Of a stretch of 64,000 bases of DNA, positions 45,694-56,630 are shown piece by piece. Each line of letters starts with the position of its first letter. Position 1 is the stretch's first letter. The stretch lies in contig NC_081553.1 in the NCBI RefSeq assembly GCF_963082655.1, forward strand, positions 35,517,389-35,581,388. Reading direction: 5' to 3'. Made by a program: the position numbers and the translations under genes. The notes beneath the pieces are model-generated. The model had not been told where the DNA came from and searched no databases. It worked only from the letters and a program-made list of their open reading frames with translations. This DNA is from Stomoxys calcitrans. Taxonomy: Eukaryota; Arthropoda; Insecta; Diptera; Muscidae.

Positions 45694-46475
45694 GAAGTCG
45701 AGTGCGAGGCACTGCTGCCACCGGCACAGTCTTGGATTGACAGAACCCTAGTGTTGCCATCTGGAAGATCATGTTACACGGATGGTTTAAAGCCAGAAGA
45801 CAGAGTGGGCCTGGGGGTTTACATTGTAAACCCATGGACTGAGATCTGTTTTAGACTGCCTGACCATAATACGGTTCTGCAGGCGGAGATCCGGGCGATC
45901 ACGAAATGCGTGAGGTGGTGTGGTGCTAACGCGAGGACGTCGAGTCTGAACATCTTTAACGACAGGAAAATTGCCATAAGGGCAACCGGGACGGTAAGGT
46001 CACGAACAGTCTGGCAGTGTAAGAAGGGGATTAACGCCTTCTCTGAGGATGGCAAAATCCGCATCATTTGGGTGCCGGTCCATAACGGAGTAAGGGGAAA
46101 TGAAAGGGCAGACGATTTGGCGGTGAAGGCCAGAGGACTTCCGTCAATAACCCGAAGACTTTCGGGACGACGCAGACCGAGTTAAGGGAGTGGGCGACGA
46201 ATGCGCATGCAACATTGTGGAACAGCGAAACGGTGGGTAGGACGGCGAAAATCCTATGGGCGGATCCAGATCGTGAGAATATGAGGCTATTACTGAAAGG
46301 AAGCAAGAAGGAGGTCGGTATAGCTATTGGTATCATAACGGGACACATAGGACTACGAGCTCACTTATGTAAAATTGGCGCGGCAAGTGATAGCATGTGT
46401 AGGGCATGAGGGGAAGATTATGAGACATTGGAGCATTTCCTTTGTCATTGCCCGGCTTTCGGGTCTAACATGACT
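45694..46475 (+). pseudogene. LINE RNase H domain and C-terminal CCHC fragment
   Basis: The first ~150 codons read SWIDRTLVLPSGRSCYTDGL, LQAEIRAITKCVRWCG, NIFNDRKIAIRA and VHNGVRGNERADDLAVKARG. The D in YTDG, E in AEIRA, D in FNDRK and D in ERADD fit the four acidic RNase H residues. After a frameshift near 46150 another frame reads LLLKGSKKE, GIITGHIGLRAHLCKIG and EHFLCHCPAF, a CCHC-like tail typical of Jockey/I/R1-group LINEs. A stop replaces the second cysteine region (RA then stop, GED). Strongly 5'-truncated. Sister copy at 58800-59704. Confidence 0.87.
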
Positions 46476-47640
46476 GGGCTTGTTTTCCGATCATGACAAT
46501 GAAAACGAATCTGATCCAGTGTTGGTAGGCTCCCATATCTGGAAAAAAAATCCAATGAAAATGTTAGCAGATCTGAGCCATATGGTACTCAAGAGAATCG
46601 TCTGTGAATGCAGAGCATTGTGCCAACTTGTGCCTCTTAAAGCTGCATTCATTTGCCCATACGATTTCTGCCAAGATTCCTCTATTCCAAACTTGGCAGT
46701 TTTTACTTCTTTGACCATTTCCTTATCTTTTATCCATACACTTTACGATGCTTGAATTGACATAGGAATAAAAACCATATCCTACTTATTCCAGAATGGA
46801 CTAAAATCTAGGAATTAAAATCGTTGATATTGTCTACATCATGGTAAGAAGCATGAAGGTTGTTGGGATAGTCATTGTTCATACATGCCTCCATCGCAAA
46901 CGTGGTGTATTTATTTTTAGCTTTTCTTTAGAGTTGTTTGTTGTTGGTTTCTTTTTTTTGTTATGGCTGTCTCTTGGTCCTGATACTGCTGTTGCCTTTT
47001 TTTTTTTAATGTATATATGAGAATGGCCTGTGGTGGTATCTCTTGGGTGCATCTTTTGGTCCTCAACACGAAATGCGGGCGTGCACACCAAACAGCCAAC
47101 CAACCAAGCAACCAACCGAAAAAAGTTATTTTGTTATCCTGTGCTTTGACGTAAGTATGTGTGTGTGTGTGTGTGTCGTTGTGTGAGGAGCTGTTTTGTG
47201 ATGATGCCACAGAAATTCTTGTATCATGACGCTGTGTAAACAGCTCATTGGATTTTTATTCCACTTTTGTGGTGTTGTGTCTCTGCTGTGTTGCGTCTTC
47301 TTCGGCTACTGCTTTGCCATTCACTTCTTCTATGATTTTAGTTTCGTCCTTGGGAAACATGTATAGTTTAGTTTCGATTCATTTAGTTTTGTGTGTGTTG
47401 GTGTTTTTTAAGTTTTTTTTTTTGTATACTGAAAATCCGCTACAATGGCGTTGGGGTTTGAGATTTTTGCATTTTGTTGGTAACTTTAAGAGAGTGGAGG
47501 GAATATACTGAGGGAAGTGAAAGATTTTCTAACTCGAATCTATGCCTACGCAAGGTCTGTATAATAAGACTATTATAGGAGTTTGGATAGGTGTACGATT
47601 TCCAGCCCCAGGGCCAATTATGGCTTAATTGATTTATAAA
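46476..47640. other. Repeat-poor interval with (GT)n
   Basis: No recognised gene. (GT)n at 47158-47176. An unidentified segment 46480-46760 has short open frames in both directions. Possible old transposon edge. Confidence 0.4.
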
Positions 47641-48086
47641 TTGATAAATACTCCATATAAAAGCCGTTTATTGAACCCTTAGAAATTTCAATTTGTTCCG
47701 GATTTTGCCGAATTTTGGCCTTCTTATATGTTGAACCCCCATGTGACTCAATGAGCAGAAATTTCTATCTGGTTTGGCTAAATTGTGTAAAGTATTGTGA
47801 AGAATTGTGTAAAGTTAGTTCAAAACTTAATCTAATCCCCATTCGCATTCGGGCGAGAACATCAGTAGAAATTTTCAGCGGTGGTTATGCACTCCTCTCT
47901 AATACCCTAACTTCTTGGACCATTGAATAATCCCAAACTGGACCAAAAATAACCCCCATATAAGCCCACGGGGCCAACGTAGCGCAAAGGTTGGCATGTC
48001 CTCCTATAACGCTAAACGCCAGGGCCCAAATTCTGTCATGAACAGCAGAAACAATTTTTAGTGGGGTTTATCCCCCCTTAATGCTG
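47641..48086 (+). repeat. Spacer plus SINE1 head, unit 1
   Basis: A spacer with TTGAACCCCCATGTGACTCA (47731) leads into a SINE1 head (GGGGCCAACGTAGCGCAAAGG, about 47970) and a short piece of body, which is interrupted by another SINE1 at 48087. The same spacer recurs 660 bp further on. Confidence 0.75.
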
Positions 48087-48385
48087 GAGGCCGCCCTAGA
48101 GCAGAGGTTAACATGTCCGCCTATGACGATGAACGCCTGGGTTCAAATCTTGGCTAGACCAGCGGTGGTTATCCCCTCCTAATGCCGGCAACATTTTTGA
48201 GGTACTATGCCATGTAAAACTTTTCTCCAAAGAGGTGTCGCATTGCGGCACGCCGTTAGGACTCGGCTATAAAAAGGAGGCCCCTTATCATTGAGTTGAA
48301 ACTTCGTTCGAACTGCTCTCATTGATATGTGAGAAGTTTGTCCCTGTTCCTTAGGGCAATGTTCATGGGAAAAATTTGCATTTGC
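48087..48385 (+). mobile_element. SINE1 nested in a spacer-SINE unit
   Basis: Head GGAGGCCGCCCTAGAGCAGAG, B box region GGGTTCAAATC, small deletion at the head-body junction (GACCAGCGGTGG), body complete to ATGGGAAAAATTTGC. Confidence 0.85.
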
Positions 48386-48690
48386 TTATGTTGAACCCCC
48401 ATGTGACTCAATGAGCAAAAATTTCTTTCCGGGTTGTTTAAATTGTGTGAAGACTTGTATAAAGTTCAAAACTTGATGTAATCCCCATTAAAACCTATAC
48501 CGCTATTTAACTTCTTGGGCCTTTGAAACGCCAATTTTTTCCCGAATCGAAACACCTACCTACACCCAATGTTCCCAAAGTAGGACCATAAAAATCCTTC
48601 ATAAAACCCACGTAGCCACCCTACCACAGAGGTTAGCATATCCTAAGACTCTAAACGCCTGGGTTCGTATTCTGGCGAGAACATTAGAAA
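48386..48690 (+). repeat. Spacer plus SINE1 head, unit 2
   Basis: Spacer repeats TTGAACCCCCATGTGACTCA at 48391, then CCTTCATAAAACCCACG and a SINE1 head (CCACAGAGGTTAGCAT...GGGTTCGTATTC). The head is cut after ACATTAGAAA by the DINE at 48691 and the body resumes at about 50456. Confidence 0.8.
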
Positions 48691-50455
48691 CAAGTATAAG
48701 CGTGCTAAGTTCGGGCGGGCCGAATCTTATATACCCTCCACCATGGATCGCATTTGTCGAGCTCTTCCCACAGTATCTCTTTTTAGACCAACAAATGATA
48801 AATGAAACGCATTGCTATGTTATTGGAACAATATCAAGCTATGGTTCATTTTGGACCATAATTGGATTGAATATTGGAGACCATAGCAGAAGTCATTGTG
48901 TAAAATTTCAGCCAAATCTAGTAAGAATAGCGCACTTTAGGGGCTGAAGAAGTAAAATAGGCAGATCGGTTTATAGGGGAGCTGTATTAGGCTATAAACT
49001 GATTTAAACCATATTCAACAAGTATGTTAAAGGTCATGAGAGAAGCCATTGTACAAAATTTCAGCAAAATCGGATAGTAATTGCGCCCTCTAGAGAATCA
49101 AGAAGTCAAGATCCCATATAGGTTTATATGGCAGCTATATCAGGTTATGGACCGATTTGAACCATACTCAGCACAGTAGTTGGAAGTCATAACGAAAAAC
49201 GTCATGCAAAATTTCAGCCAAATAATTTCGCCCTCTAGTGGTTCAAGAAGTCAAGACCCCAGATCGGTTTATATGGCAGCAATATCAGGTTATGAACCGA
49301 TTTGAAACATACTTAGCACAGTTGTTGAAAGACATAGCAAAACACCTCGTGCAACATTACAGCCAATTTGGATTAGACTTGCGCCCTCTAGTGGCTCAAG
49401 AAGTCAAGACCCCAGATCGGTTTATATGGCAGCTTCATCAGGTTATGAACCGATTTCAACTATTCTTAGCACAGTTGTTGAAAATCATAACAAAATACCT
49501 AATTCAAAATTTCAGCCAAATCGGATAATAATTGCGCCCTCTAGTGGCACAAGAATTCAAGTTTCCAGATCCGTTTATATGACAGCTATATCAGGTTATG
49601 GGCCGATTTGAACCATACTTCGCACATCAGTTGAAAGTCATAACAAAACACTTCATGCAACATTTCAGCCAAATCGGATAACAATTGCGCCCTCTAGTGG
49701 CTCAAGAAGTCAAGACCCCAGATCGGTTTATATGGCAGCAATATCAGGTTATGGACCGATTTGAACCATTCTTAGCACAGTTGTTGAAAATCATAACAAA
49801 ATATCTAATTCAAAATTTCAGCTAAATCGGATAATAATTGTGCCCTTTAGTGGCTCAAGAAGTCAAGACCCCAGATCGGTTTATATGGCATTTATATCCG
49901 GATATGAACCGATTTGAACCAAACTTAGTACAATTGTTGAAAGTCATAACGTAAAACGTCGTGCAAAATTTTAGCCAAATCTGATAATAATTGCGCCCTC
50001 TAGAGGCTTAAGAACTCAAGACCCCAGATCGGTTTATATGGCAGCTATACCAGGATATGGACCGATTTGAACCATACTTCGCACATCAGTTGAAAGTCAT
50101 AACAAAACACTTCATACAACATTTCAGCCAAATCTGATAATAATTGCGCCCTCTAGTGGCTCGAGAAGTCAAGACCCCAGATCGATTTATATGGCAGCTA
50201 TATCATGGACGTGGACCGATATAGCCCATTTACAATCCCAACCGACCTACACTAACAAGAAATATTTGTGCAAAATTTCAAGCGGCTAGCTTTACTCCTT
50301 CGGAAGTTAGCGTGCTTTCCACAGACAGACGAATGGACATGGATAGATCGACTTAAAATGTCATGACGATTTAAGGGGTCTTAGGCGAATATTTCGAGGA
50401 GTTACCAACAGAATGACGAAATTAGTATACCCCTATCCTATGGTGAAGGGTATAC
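48691..50455 (-). mobile_element. DINE-like element, family E, complete, splitting a SINE1
   Basis: 3' end at left (CAAGTATAAGCGTGC, TTCGGGCGGGCCGAA), about eight units of 152-153 bp, 5' block (GACGAATGGACATGGATAG) and fold-back ending GGTGAAGGGTATACA. SINE1 sequence ends at ACATTAGAAA on the left and continues TTTTCCAGCGATGG on the right, so this copy defines both insertion points to within a few A/T bases. Confidence 0.93.
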
Positions 50456-50562
50456 AATTTTCCAGCGATGGTTATCGACTTCCCTCCGATACCCCTTCTA
50501 AAATTCTTCGACCTTTGTATATTCCTAAAGTAGGGCCATAAATAACCTCCATATAAACTGAA
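50456..50562 (+). repeat. SINE1 body piece and spacer, unit 3
   Basis: TTCCAGCGATGGTTATCGAC continues the SINE1 begun at 48610, followed by the spacer motif AAAGTAGGGCCATAAATAAC leading to the next SINE1 head. Confidence 0.7.
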
Positions 50563-50870
50563 GGGGCCACCGTTCCACAGAGGTTACAATGTCCGCCTAT
50601 GACGCTAAACGCCTGGGTTCGAGTTCTGACGAGAACATCGGAAAAAATATTTAGCGGTGGTTATCCCCCATGATACTGCAGGGGGATAACCACCGCTAAA
50701 ACTTCTCCCCAAATAGGTGTCGCTCTACAATATCCAGTTCGGGTCTTGGCTATAAGAATGAGGTTATCTTTGAGCTTAAATTTAAAGCGGACAGTACTCA
50801 TTGACATGTGAAAAGTCTGCGCCTGTTCCTTAATGGAATGTTAGTGGGTAAATTTGCTTTTTTAAACCCA
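50563..50870 (+). mobile_element. SINE1 with internal perfect hairpin
   Basis: Head GGGGCCACCGTTCCACAGAGG, box B GGGTTCGAGTTC. In the body the segment TTTAGCGGTGGTTATCCCCC (50650-50669) is followed after 11 bases by its exact reverse complement (50681-50700), replacing the normal sequence there. Confidence 0.85.
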
Positions 50871-50904
50871 TCCCCTGATTTGACTTTCTTGCAAATTTGC
50901 AAAT

Positions 50905-51152
50905 TTTTTCCCATGAACATTCCACTAAGGAACAGAGGCAAACTTTTCACATATCAATGAGTTCAGTCCGATTTAAGTTTAAGCGATAAGGGGCCTCCTT
51001 TTTATAGTCGAGTGCGAATGGCGTATTTCCCAAATGTTGCCAGTATTAGGAGGGGAAAATCACCGCTGAAATTTTTTTCTGTTGGTCCCGCCAGTATTCG
51101 AACACAGGCATCATGGGCTGACATATTAACCTCAGCGCTGCGGTGGTCTCTT
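50905..51152 (-). mobile_element. SINE1 with internal deletion
   Basis: Minus-strand copy from CCCATGAACATTCCACTAAG to the head region GCTGCGGTGG. The middle (from AATGGCGT to TTTCCCAAATGTTGCC) lacks about 60-70 bp. Confidence 0.82.
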
Positions 51153-51892
51153 AGGCCCCAGAAATCTCAATTTGTGCCCCAAATTTGTCGTTTCATTTAT
51201 CAAATTGTCTTTCAGGCTCTTTTTGTATTCCTTCTTTTGCCAAATTGATTAGCTTACACTCACAGCTTAAGCTGTAGGGCATCCCAAAATCATTCATACC
51301 CTAAGAAAATCTTCATCTACTTGTCCTCTCTCTCGTTTTGTTTTTCTACTTCATCATAATGCTAGCAGTCCATAAAAGACATGGGTTGGTTGTTTTTCTT
51401 TTATAACATTTTTTTTTTTCACAATGCTCAGATTTAGAAATAGAATGGTGCTGCGTTGTGTTGGAGAATGGCTATAGAGTGACAGAACCCCATTAAAGGG
51501 TACAATTATGCAGATTTAACACTCTGTGAAGGCCATGATACAAGTTTTACAGAGCTAAAAAAAGAATAAATGAAAAAACTTAGCATTGTAAATGTGGTCA
51601 ACCAAAGGATGGTGTTGTAGTCGTATTCCAAAAAGGTCAACAACTGAATATAGATAACCTCCAACGGGGGTTAGTCATAAACCAGAAACATCATTGGCAT
51701 CGATGCTAATTCGTACGCACCAAAACACAAGAAAATGCAAGGAGCAAGAAAAGCCTGTTAAACAAGGAAATGTAGATGTTTGGCGATACACAGAGAAAAA
51801 TCAATAGGGTGGAAGGGGATATGTTGTATATATAACAACATTTGGCTTAGAGTAAAGATTTTCCTACAGAGAGGAATAGCTTTTTGGAACCT
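51153..51892. other. Repeat-poor interval
   Basis: No gene or element recognised; ordinary AT-rich non-coding sequence. Confidence 0.45.
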
Positions 51893-52931
51893 ACTAGCTG
51901 AACCGGGCCCGCTCCGCTGCGCCTTCCCTTACTTTATCCTGTGAATATTCATTTTAGACAATTCAAGAGCTTTTAGTGAAAATCAAGCTACGAAAATAGT
52001 AAATGTATATCGCTTGAATAACAGTGGAACAACATAAATGCCTTAATTTAATCCCTTATGATCTTTATTGGTCTATGAATTCGCTCGAAGGATGTTACAT
52101 GTACTTCACTTTTAAAATCCGATAAATGTCCGATTAGGGAGTGTTTTCGGTGGGTGAGGTGGTCCCCCAGGTACTTAGCTCTGAAAAAAATATAAGCATC
52201 ATGCTCTACCGGGTTTGGAGAAGGGGTGGTGCCCCAAATACATGGCAAACATGTCCGGTTTGGGGGGTGTTTGGGGCGGCCACTCAGTGACTTGACCCCG
52301 AAAATATATCTCCGATTCGTGTCATGCTATAAAAACACCTCTTATTTGACCCCCATATTGTAATGATCAGCAAATACGTGGTAATTGGGTGGTGTTATAG
52401 GGGTGTGGTGGCCCCATAGACACTTTCCCGAATATTGACATTAGATTCGTGCTTTACACCCAAAGACCTCTCATTTGAGACCCATACTGCTGTCGTAGTA
52501 AATTTGTCCTCTTTGGGGGTGCTTTTGGGGAGGGGCGGCCTCCAAATACTTTGTCCCACATTTGGATATCAGATTCGTATTCTACTCTCAAGTACCTTTC
52601 ATTTGAGCCCCATATTGCCATGTTCAGTAAATAAGTCCTATTTTTTGGTGGTCCTCCTAACACTTGGTCCGACAATTGGATATCAGATACGTTTTCTTAT
52701 TCCAACTACCTTCCATTTGAGACCCATATTGTCGTCGGTCTAAATATATATTTGGAAGGTTTTAGGATGGGGCGGTCTCCCTAGGTGCCCTAGCCAAAAT
52801 TTGGATACCAAATTTTTATTTTTAGAGTACTATAAGAGAGCACAAAAAATTGCGCTTAAATTGTACCACCCATCACCGAGATCTGGCGTTTCTGAAAATT
52901 AGGGTAAGGGGGAAGGTCCGCGCCCTCGTCG
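51893..52931 (+). mobile_element. Element D with head
   Basis: Head ACTAGCTGAACCGGGCCCGC continuing CTCCGCTGCGCCTTC, then 115-130 bp internal units with CTTATTTGACC, CTCTCATTTGAGACC, CTTTCATTTGAGCC and CTTCCATTTGAGACC at about 52340, 52468, 52598 and 52710, and the downstream segment CACCGAGATCTGGCGTTTC. It passes straight into a 5'-truncated DINE A, so the tail is absent. Class unknown; the head motif and ACAAAC tail of other copies suggest a retroposed element. Confidence 0.7.
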
Positions 52932-54194
52932 TTGAAATCACTTGGCACTGATTCTTTTTGGTCCATAAGCAGGTGAAGTTCGAGGATGGGCTATATCAGA
53001 CTTTGTCTTGGTATACCCCCCATATAGACCGATCCGCCGATTTAGGGTGTTAGATCCATAAAAGCCACATTTACTATCCGATTTCGCCGATATTTTGGAC
53101 AATGAGTTCTGTTAAGCCCTTCGACATCCTTGTTCTATTTGGCCCAGATCGGTCCAGATTTGGATATGGTTGCCATATGGACCGATCTCTCGATTTAAGG
53201 TTTTGGACCCATAAAAGGCGCATTTATTGTCCGATTTCAGCGAAATTTGGTACAATGAGTTACGTTAGGCCCTTCGATATTATTTTCCAAATTGGCCCAG
53301 ATCGGTCCAGATTTGGATATAGCTGCCACATAGACCGATCTCTCGATTTAAGGTTTTGGGTCCATAAAAGGCGCATTTATTGTCCGATTTCGCCGAAATT
53401 TGGGACAGTGAGTTACGTTAGGCCCTTCGACATTATCCTTCAATTTGGCCCAGATCGGTTCAGATTTGGATATAGCTGCCATATAGACCGAACTCTCGAT
53501 TCAAGGTTTTGGGCCGATAAAAGGCGCATTTATTGTCCGATGTCGCCGAAATTTAGGACGTTAACTTGCGTTAGGCATTTCTACAACTTTCTGCAATTTG
53601 GCTCGGATTGGTCCAGATTTGGATATAGCCGCCATATAGTCCGAACTCTCGATTTAAGGTTTTGGGCCCATAAAAGGCGCAATTTTTGTCCGATTTCGCC
53701 GAAATTTGGGATAGTGAGTTACGTTAGGCCCTTCGACATTATCCTTCAATTTGGCCCAGATCGGTTCAGATTTGGATATAGCTGCCATATAGACCGATCT
53801 CTCGATTTAAGATCTTGGACCCATAAAAGGCACAGTTATAATCCGATTTCGCCAAAATTTGGGACAGTGAGTTGTGTTAGGCCCTGCGACTTCCTTCTGT
53901 AATTTGGCTCAGATCGGTCCAGATTTGGGTATAGCTGCCATATAGACGGATCTCTCGATTTAAGGTTTTTGGCCATAAATGGCGCATTTATTGTCCGATG
54001 TCGCCGAAATTTGGGACGTTAACTTGCGTTAGGCATTTCTACAACTTTCTGCAATTTGGCTCGGATTGGTCCAGATTTGGATATAGCCGCCATATAGTCC
54101 GAACTCTCGATTTAAGGTTTTGGGCCCATAAAAAGCGCATTTTTTGTCCGATTTCGCCGAAATTTGGGATAGTGAGTTACGTTAGGCCCTTCGA
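52932..54194 (+). mobile_element. DINE-like element, family A, ends missing
   Basis: Begins inside the 5' block (GTCCATAAGCAGGTGAAGTT), then about eight units with GCCGAAATTTGGGACAGTGA and ACCGATCTCTCGATTTAAGG. It stops mid-unit at 54194. A ~200 bp segment is repeated at a three-unit distance (53540 and 53997). Confidence 0.88.
53102..53902 (+). other. 266-codon open frame across DINE A units
   Basis: Five consecutive 51-residue repeats (for example VRPFDIILQFGPDR and GYSCHIDRSLDLR) in one open frame, possible because each unit is 153 bp. No signal peptide, known domain or promoter is visible. Most likely not a gene, but it is the longest open frame in the window. Confidence 0.35.
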
Positions 54195-55086
54195 ATTCTG
54201 TCAAGCCACCTTCTACACCTTTTCCGATGGCTTCCCTTAGAGTTCGCAGATACCTTTCTTCGATCATCCACCATAAGGAAACCTTTTATAGTTGAACTAA
54301 AACTTAAATTGGATAAGCAAAGTCTTACCACCGCTCTTTAATGTAAAGTTCTATGCCTTCCTCCCCCCATCACCATGCCATGAACTTTAAAAGATTTTTT
54401 TATACTCTCAACATCAACTTTACACTACCATCGATTTTTATAGATATGGAGAAGTGATTCTTCGCATATTTGCCTCCAACAAAAATTCACATGCCATTTT
54501 CGTAGTTTATCTTAAATACTTGTAAGCATTACCTAAGTGAACAGCGGTACTTAAAAGAATGGTCGCATTATTGAACACTGCGAGCACTTCAATTCGTTTA
54601 TACTCTTCAATGGCACCTCAGCTAAGGCATGACTGTCTCCGCCGTCCTCACCTTCTCCCTCCCCATCGCCCGTCAGCATCTTGTAATGTATCGAGTGTTG
54701 ATGTTAATGTTGTTGTTGTCATTAACATTGCAAGATGCTCCGGCAGCACTCTACTACATGCGAGCATGCATAGTTAATATGCACACACACACGCATACAT
54801 ACACACACACACATGCATTGCTCATTTGATGGCCTTAACGCAGGAGAAGCGTAAGGACCTGTATGATATGACAATTTCCCATTAAAGTAAATGAGTTTTT
54901 CTGCTGCGATGCTATTCTCTGGCTATGAAGGAGTTTAGTAAACGAATACTCGATGCATATGCATTTGTATTTATTCATGATTCCATGTTGCTCTAGCTGT
55001 GGACCAGTCAGCACCACCCGCTGAGATGTGATGTGGATAAAGTGCATTGTGTTCAGGGTTGCCAATTTGTCACTTTTGTATAACTA
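54195..55086. other. Repeat-poor interval with (CA)n
   Basis: No gene recognised. CA-rich tract at 54781-54813. A C-rich stretch at 54638-54672 stands out from the AT-rich background. Confidence 0.45.
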
Positions 55087-55216
55087 ACACCATAGGATAG
55101 AGCGTATATCCACTAAGTTATTCTGTTTGCAACACATCGAAATATCCAATTCTGATCCTAAAAAGTAGGAACATATATTCTTGATCGTCGTACAATTCTA
55201 AGATGATTTAACGATG

Positions 55217-56204
55217 CACAGTGGGAGAAAATATACAAGTAAAAATATGTTATGTTCGGCCGGGCCGAACTTTGGATACCCACCACGTCGGGTGTATATG
55301 CAAACCCCCGCCACAATCTGGTGAAAATTGGATAATTTATGCACCCAAATTCGACACGGACATTGAGCGGTCTAATAAATATAAGTCACTGTTGAATTTT
55401 GTATTTCAAATTTCAGCGAAATCGGATCACAAATAAAGTTTTTATGGGCTTCAGACCCTTCATCGGCAGATCGCTTTGTATGGAAGCTATACCTAAATAG
55501 TGTCCGATACAAACCATATTTGGGACGGACGTCGGGAGACCTAAAACTACCCACTGTTTAAAATTTCAACGAAATCGGGTAATAAATAGAGCTTTTATGG
55601 GCTAAAGACCCTTTATCGGCAGATCGGTCAATATCGCAGCTATATCTGAATATAGTCCGATCTGAACGATATTTGGGTCCTACATTGGGAGGCGTAAAAC
55701 TACCCACTTTTTCAAATTTCAGTGAAATCGGGTAAAAATATAAAGCTTTTATGGGCTTCAGACCCTTTATCTGGAGATCGATCTATATGGCAGCTATATC
55801 TTAATATTGTCCGATCTTTACCATATTTGCGTCGGATGTTGAAAGGCTTAAAACTGCGCACAGTGCCAAATTTCAGCGAAATCGGATATAGAATAAAGCT
55901 CTTATGGGCTTCAGACCCCTAATCGGGAGATCGGTCTATATGGCAGCTATATCTAAAAATAGTCCGATCTGAACAATATTTGGTCGGTAGATGTCGGGAC
56001 GCTTAAAATAACCCACTGTTTTAAATGAGCAGCCTCACAAAAATTTCGAAATTCCGAGGTGACCGATTTAGGGTCCTGCCTAAATGGGCTTGAAATTTTG
56101 CACACGATCTCGCTAACACCTCAGCTCTAACCACTTCAAATGTCAAAGAGATATCTCTATACGGCATATTTTTTATTAGTCTTTTTCGATTTCCTCCCAC
56201 TGTG
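55217..56204. mobile_element. Probable Transib-like non-autonomous element
   Basis: The ends are CACAGTGGGAGAAA and, reversed, CACAGTGGGAGGAAA. CGATG flanks both ends (55212-55216, 56205-56209). An uninterrupted DINE A copy at 27476 has the same site with one CGATG, confirming a 5 bp target duplication. CACAGTG ends with 5 bp duplications are characteristic of the Transib superfamily. No transposase remains; most of the inside is a later DINE (55236-56022). Confidence 0.7.
55236..56022 (-). mobile_element. DINE-like element, family A, inside the Transib-like element
   Basis: 3' end at left (CAAGTAAAAATATGTTATG, hairpin TTCGGCCGGGCCGAA), four to five A units (CTTTATCGGCAGATCGG). The 5' block is missing at the right. 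Confidence 0.87.
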
Positions 56205-56630
56205 CGATGTCCGAGTGTCTGTCTGTCTGTTCGTCCGTTAGTTGTAATCACGATTTAGGCTTAAAATTAAGATATTGAGCTGAAATTTTGCAGGTCCGTC
56301 TCTCGTTCTTTAAAGATATAGCTGTCATATAGACCGATATGCCAATTTCGGTTCTTGAGCCCATAAAAGATGCATTTATTATTCGATTGAGGTGAAATGT
56401 CAAACGGTGAGTTTTTCTAATCTCCTCGACAGCCTATCCAAATGTGGTCCAGATCGAACTATACTTAGGTATAGCTCCCATATAGATTGATCTTCCGGTA
56501 TTGGGTCTTGAGGTCATAACTGGCGCATATATAACCCGATTTCTCTGAAATTTTGAACAGTGACTTGTAAGAGGCTTTCCGAAAGCCGAACCGAATATGG
56601 TTTAGATCGGACTATATCTTCTTATATATA

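Larger units (their letters stand above)
55087..56630 (+). mobile_element. DINE-like element, family A, split
   Basis: The 5' block runs from ACCATAGGATAGAGCG to TTTAACGATG (55216), is interrupted by a 988 bp insertion, and resumes CGATGTCCGAGTGTCTGTC (56205) with about two units to 56625. The family B element follows directly. Confidence 0.85.

Noticed and set aside
46480..46755. 91-codon open frame after the LINE fragment
   Set aside because: No domain recognised, and the opposite strand is also open; not enough to call a gene.
53102..53902. Protein-coding host gene of 266 codons
   Set aside because: It lies entirely in a DINE array; the repeat length being a multiple of three explains the open frame. 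Kept only as a low-confidence observation.
56150..56204. Full recombination signal (heptamer-23-nonamer) in the Transib-like end
   Set aside because: The heptamer is exact, but the bases 23 further in (AAAAAATAT) match the nonamer at only about five of nine positions in an A-rich context.
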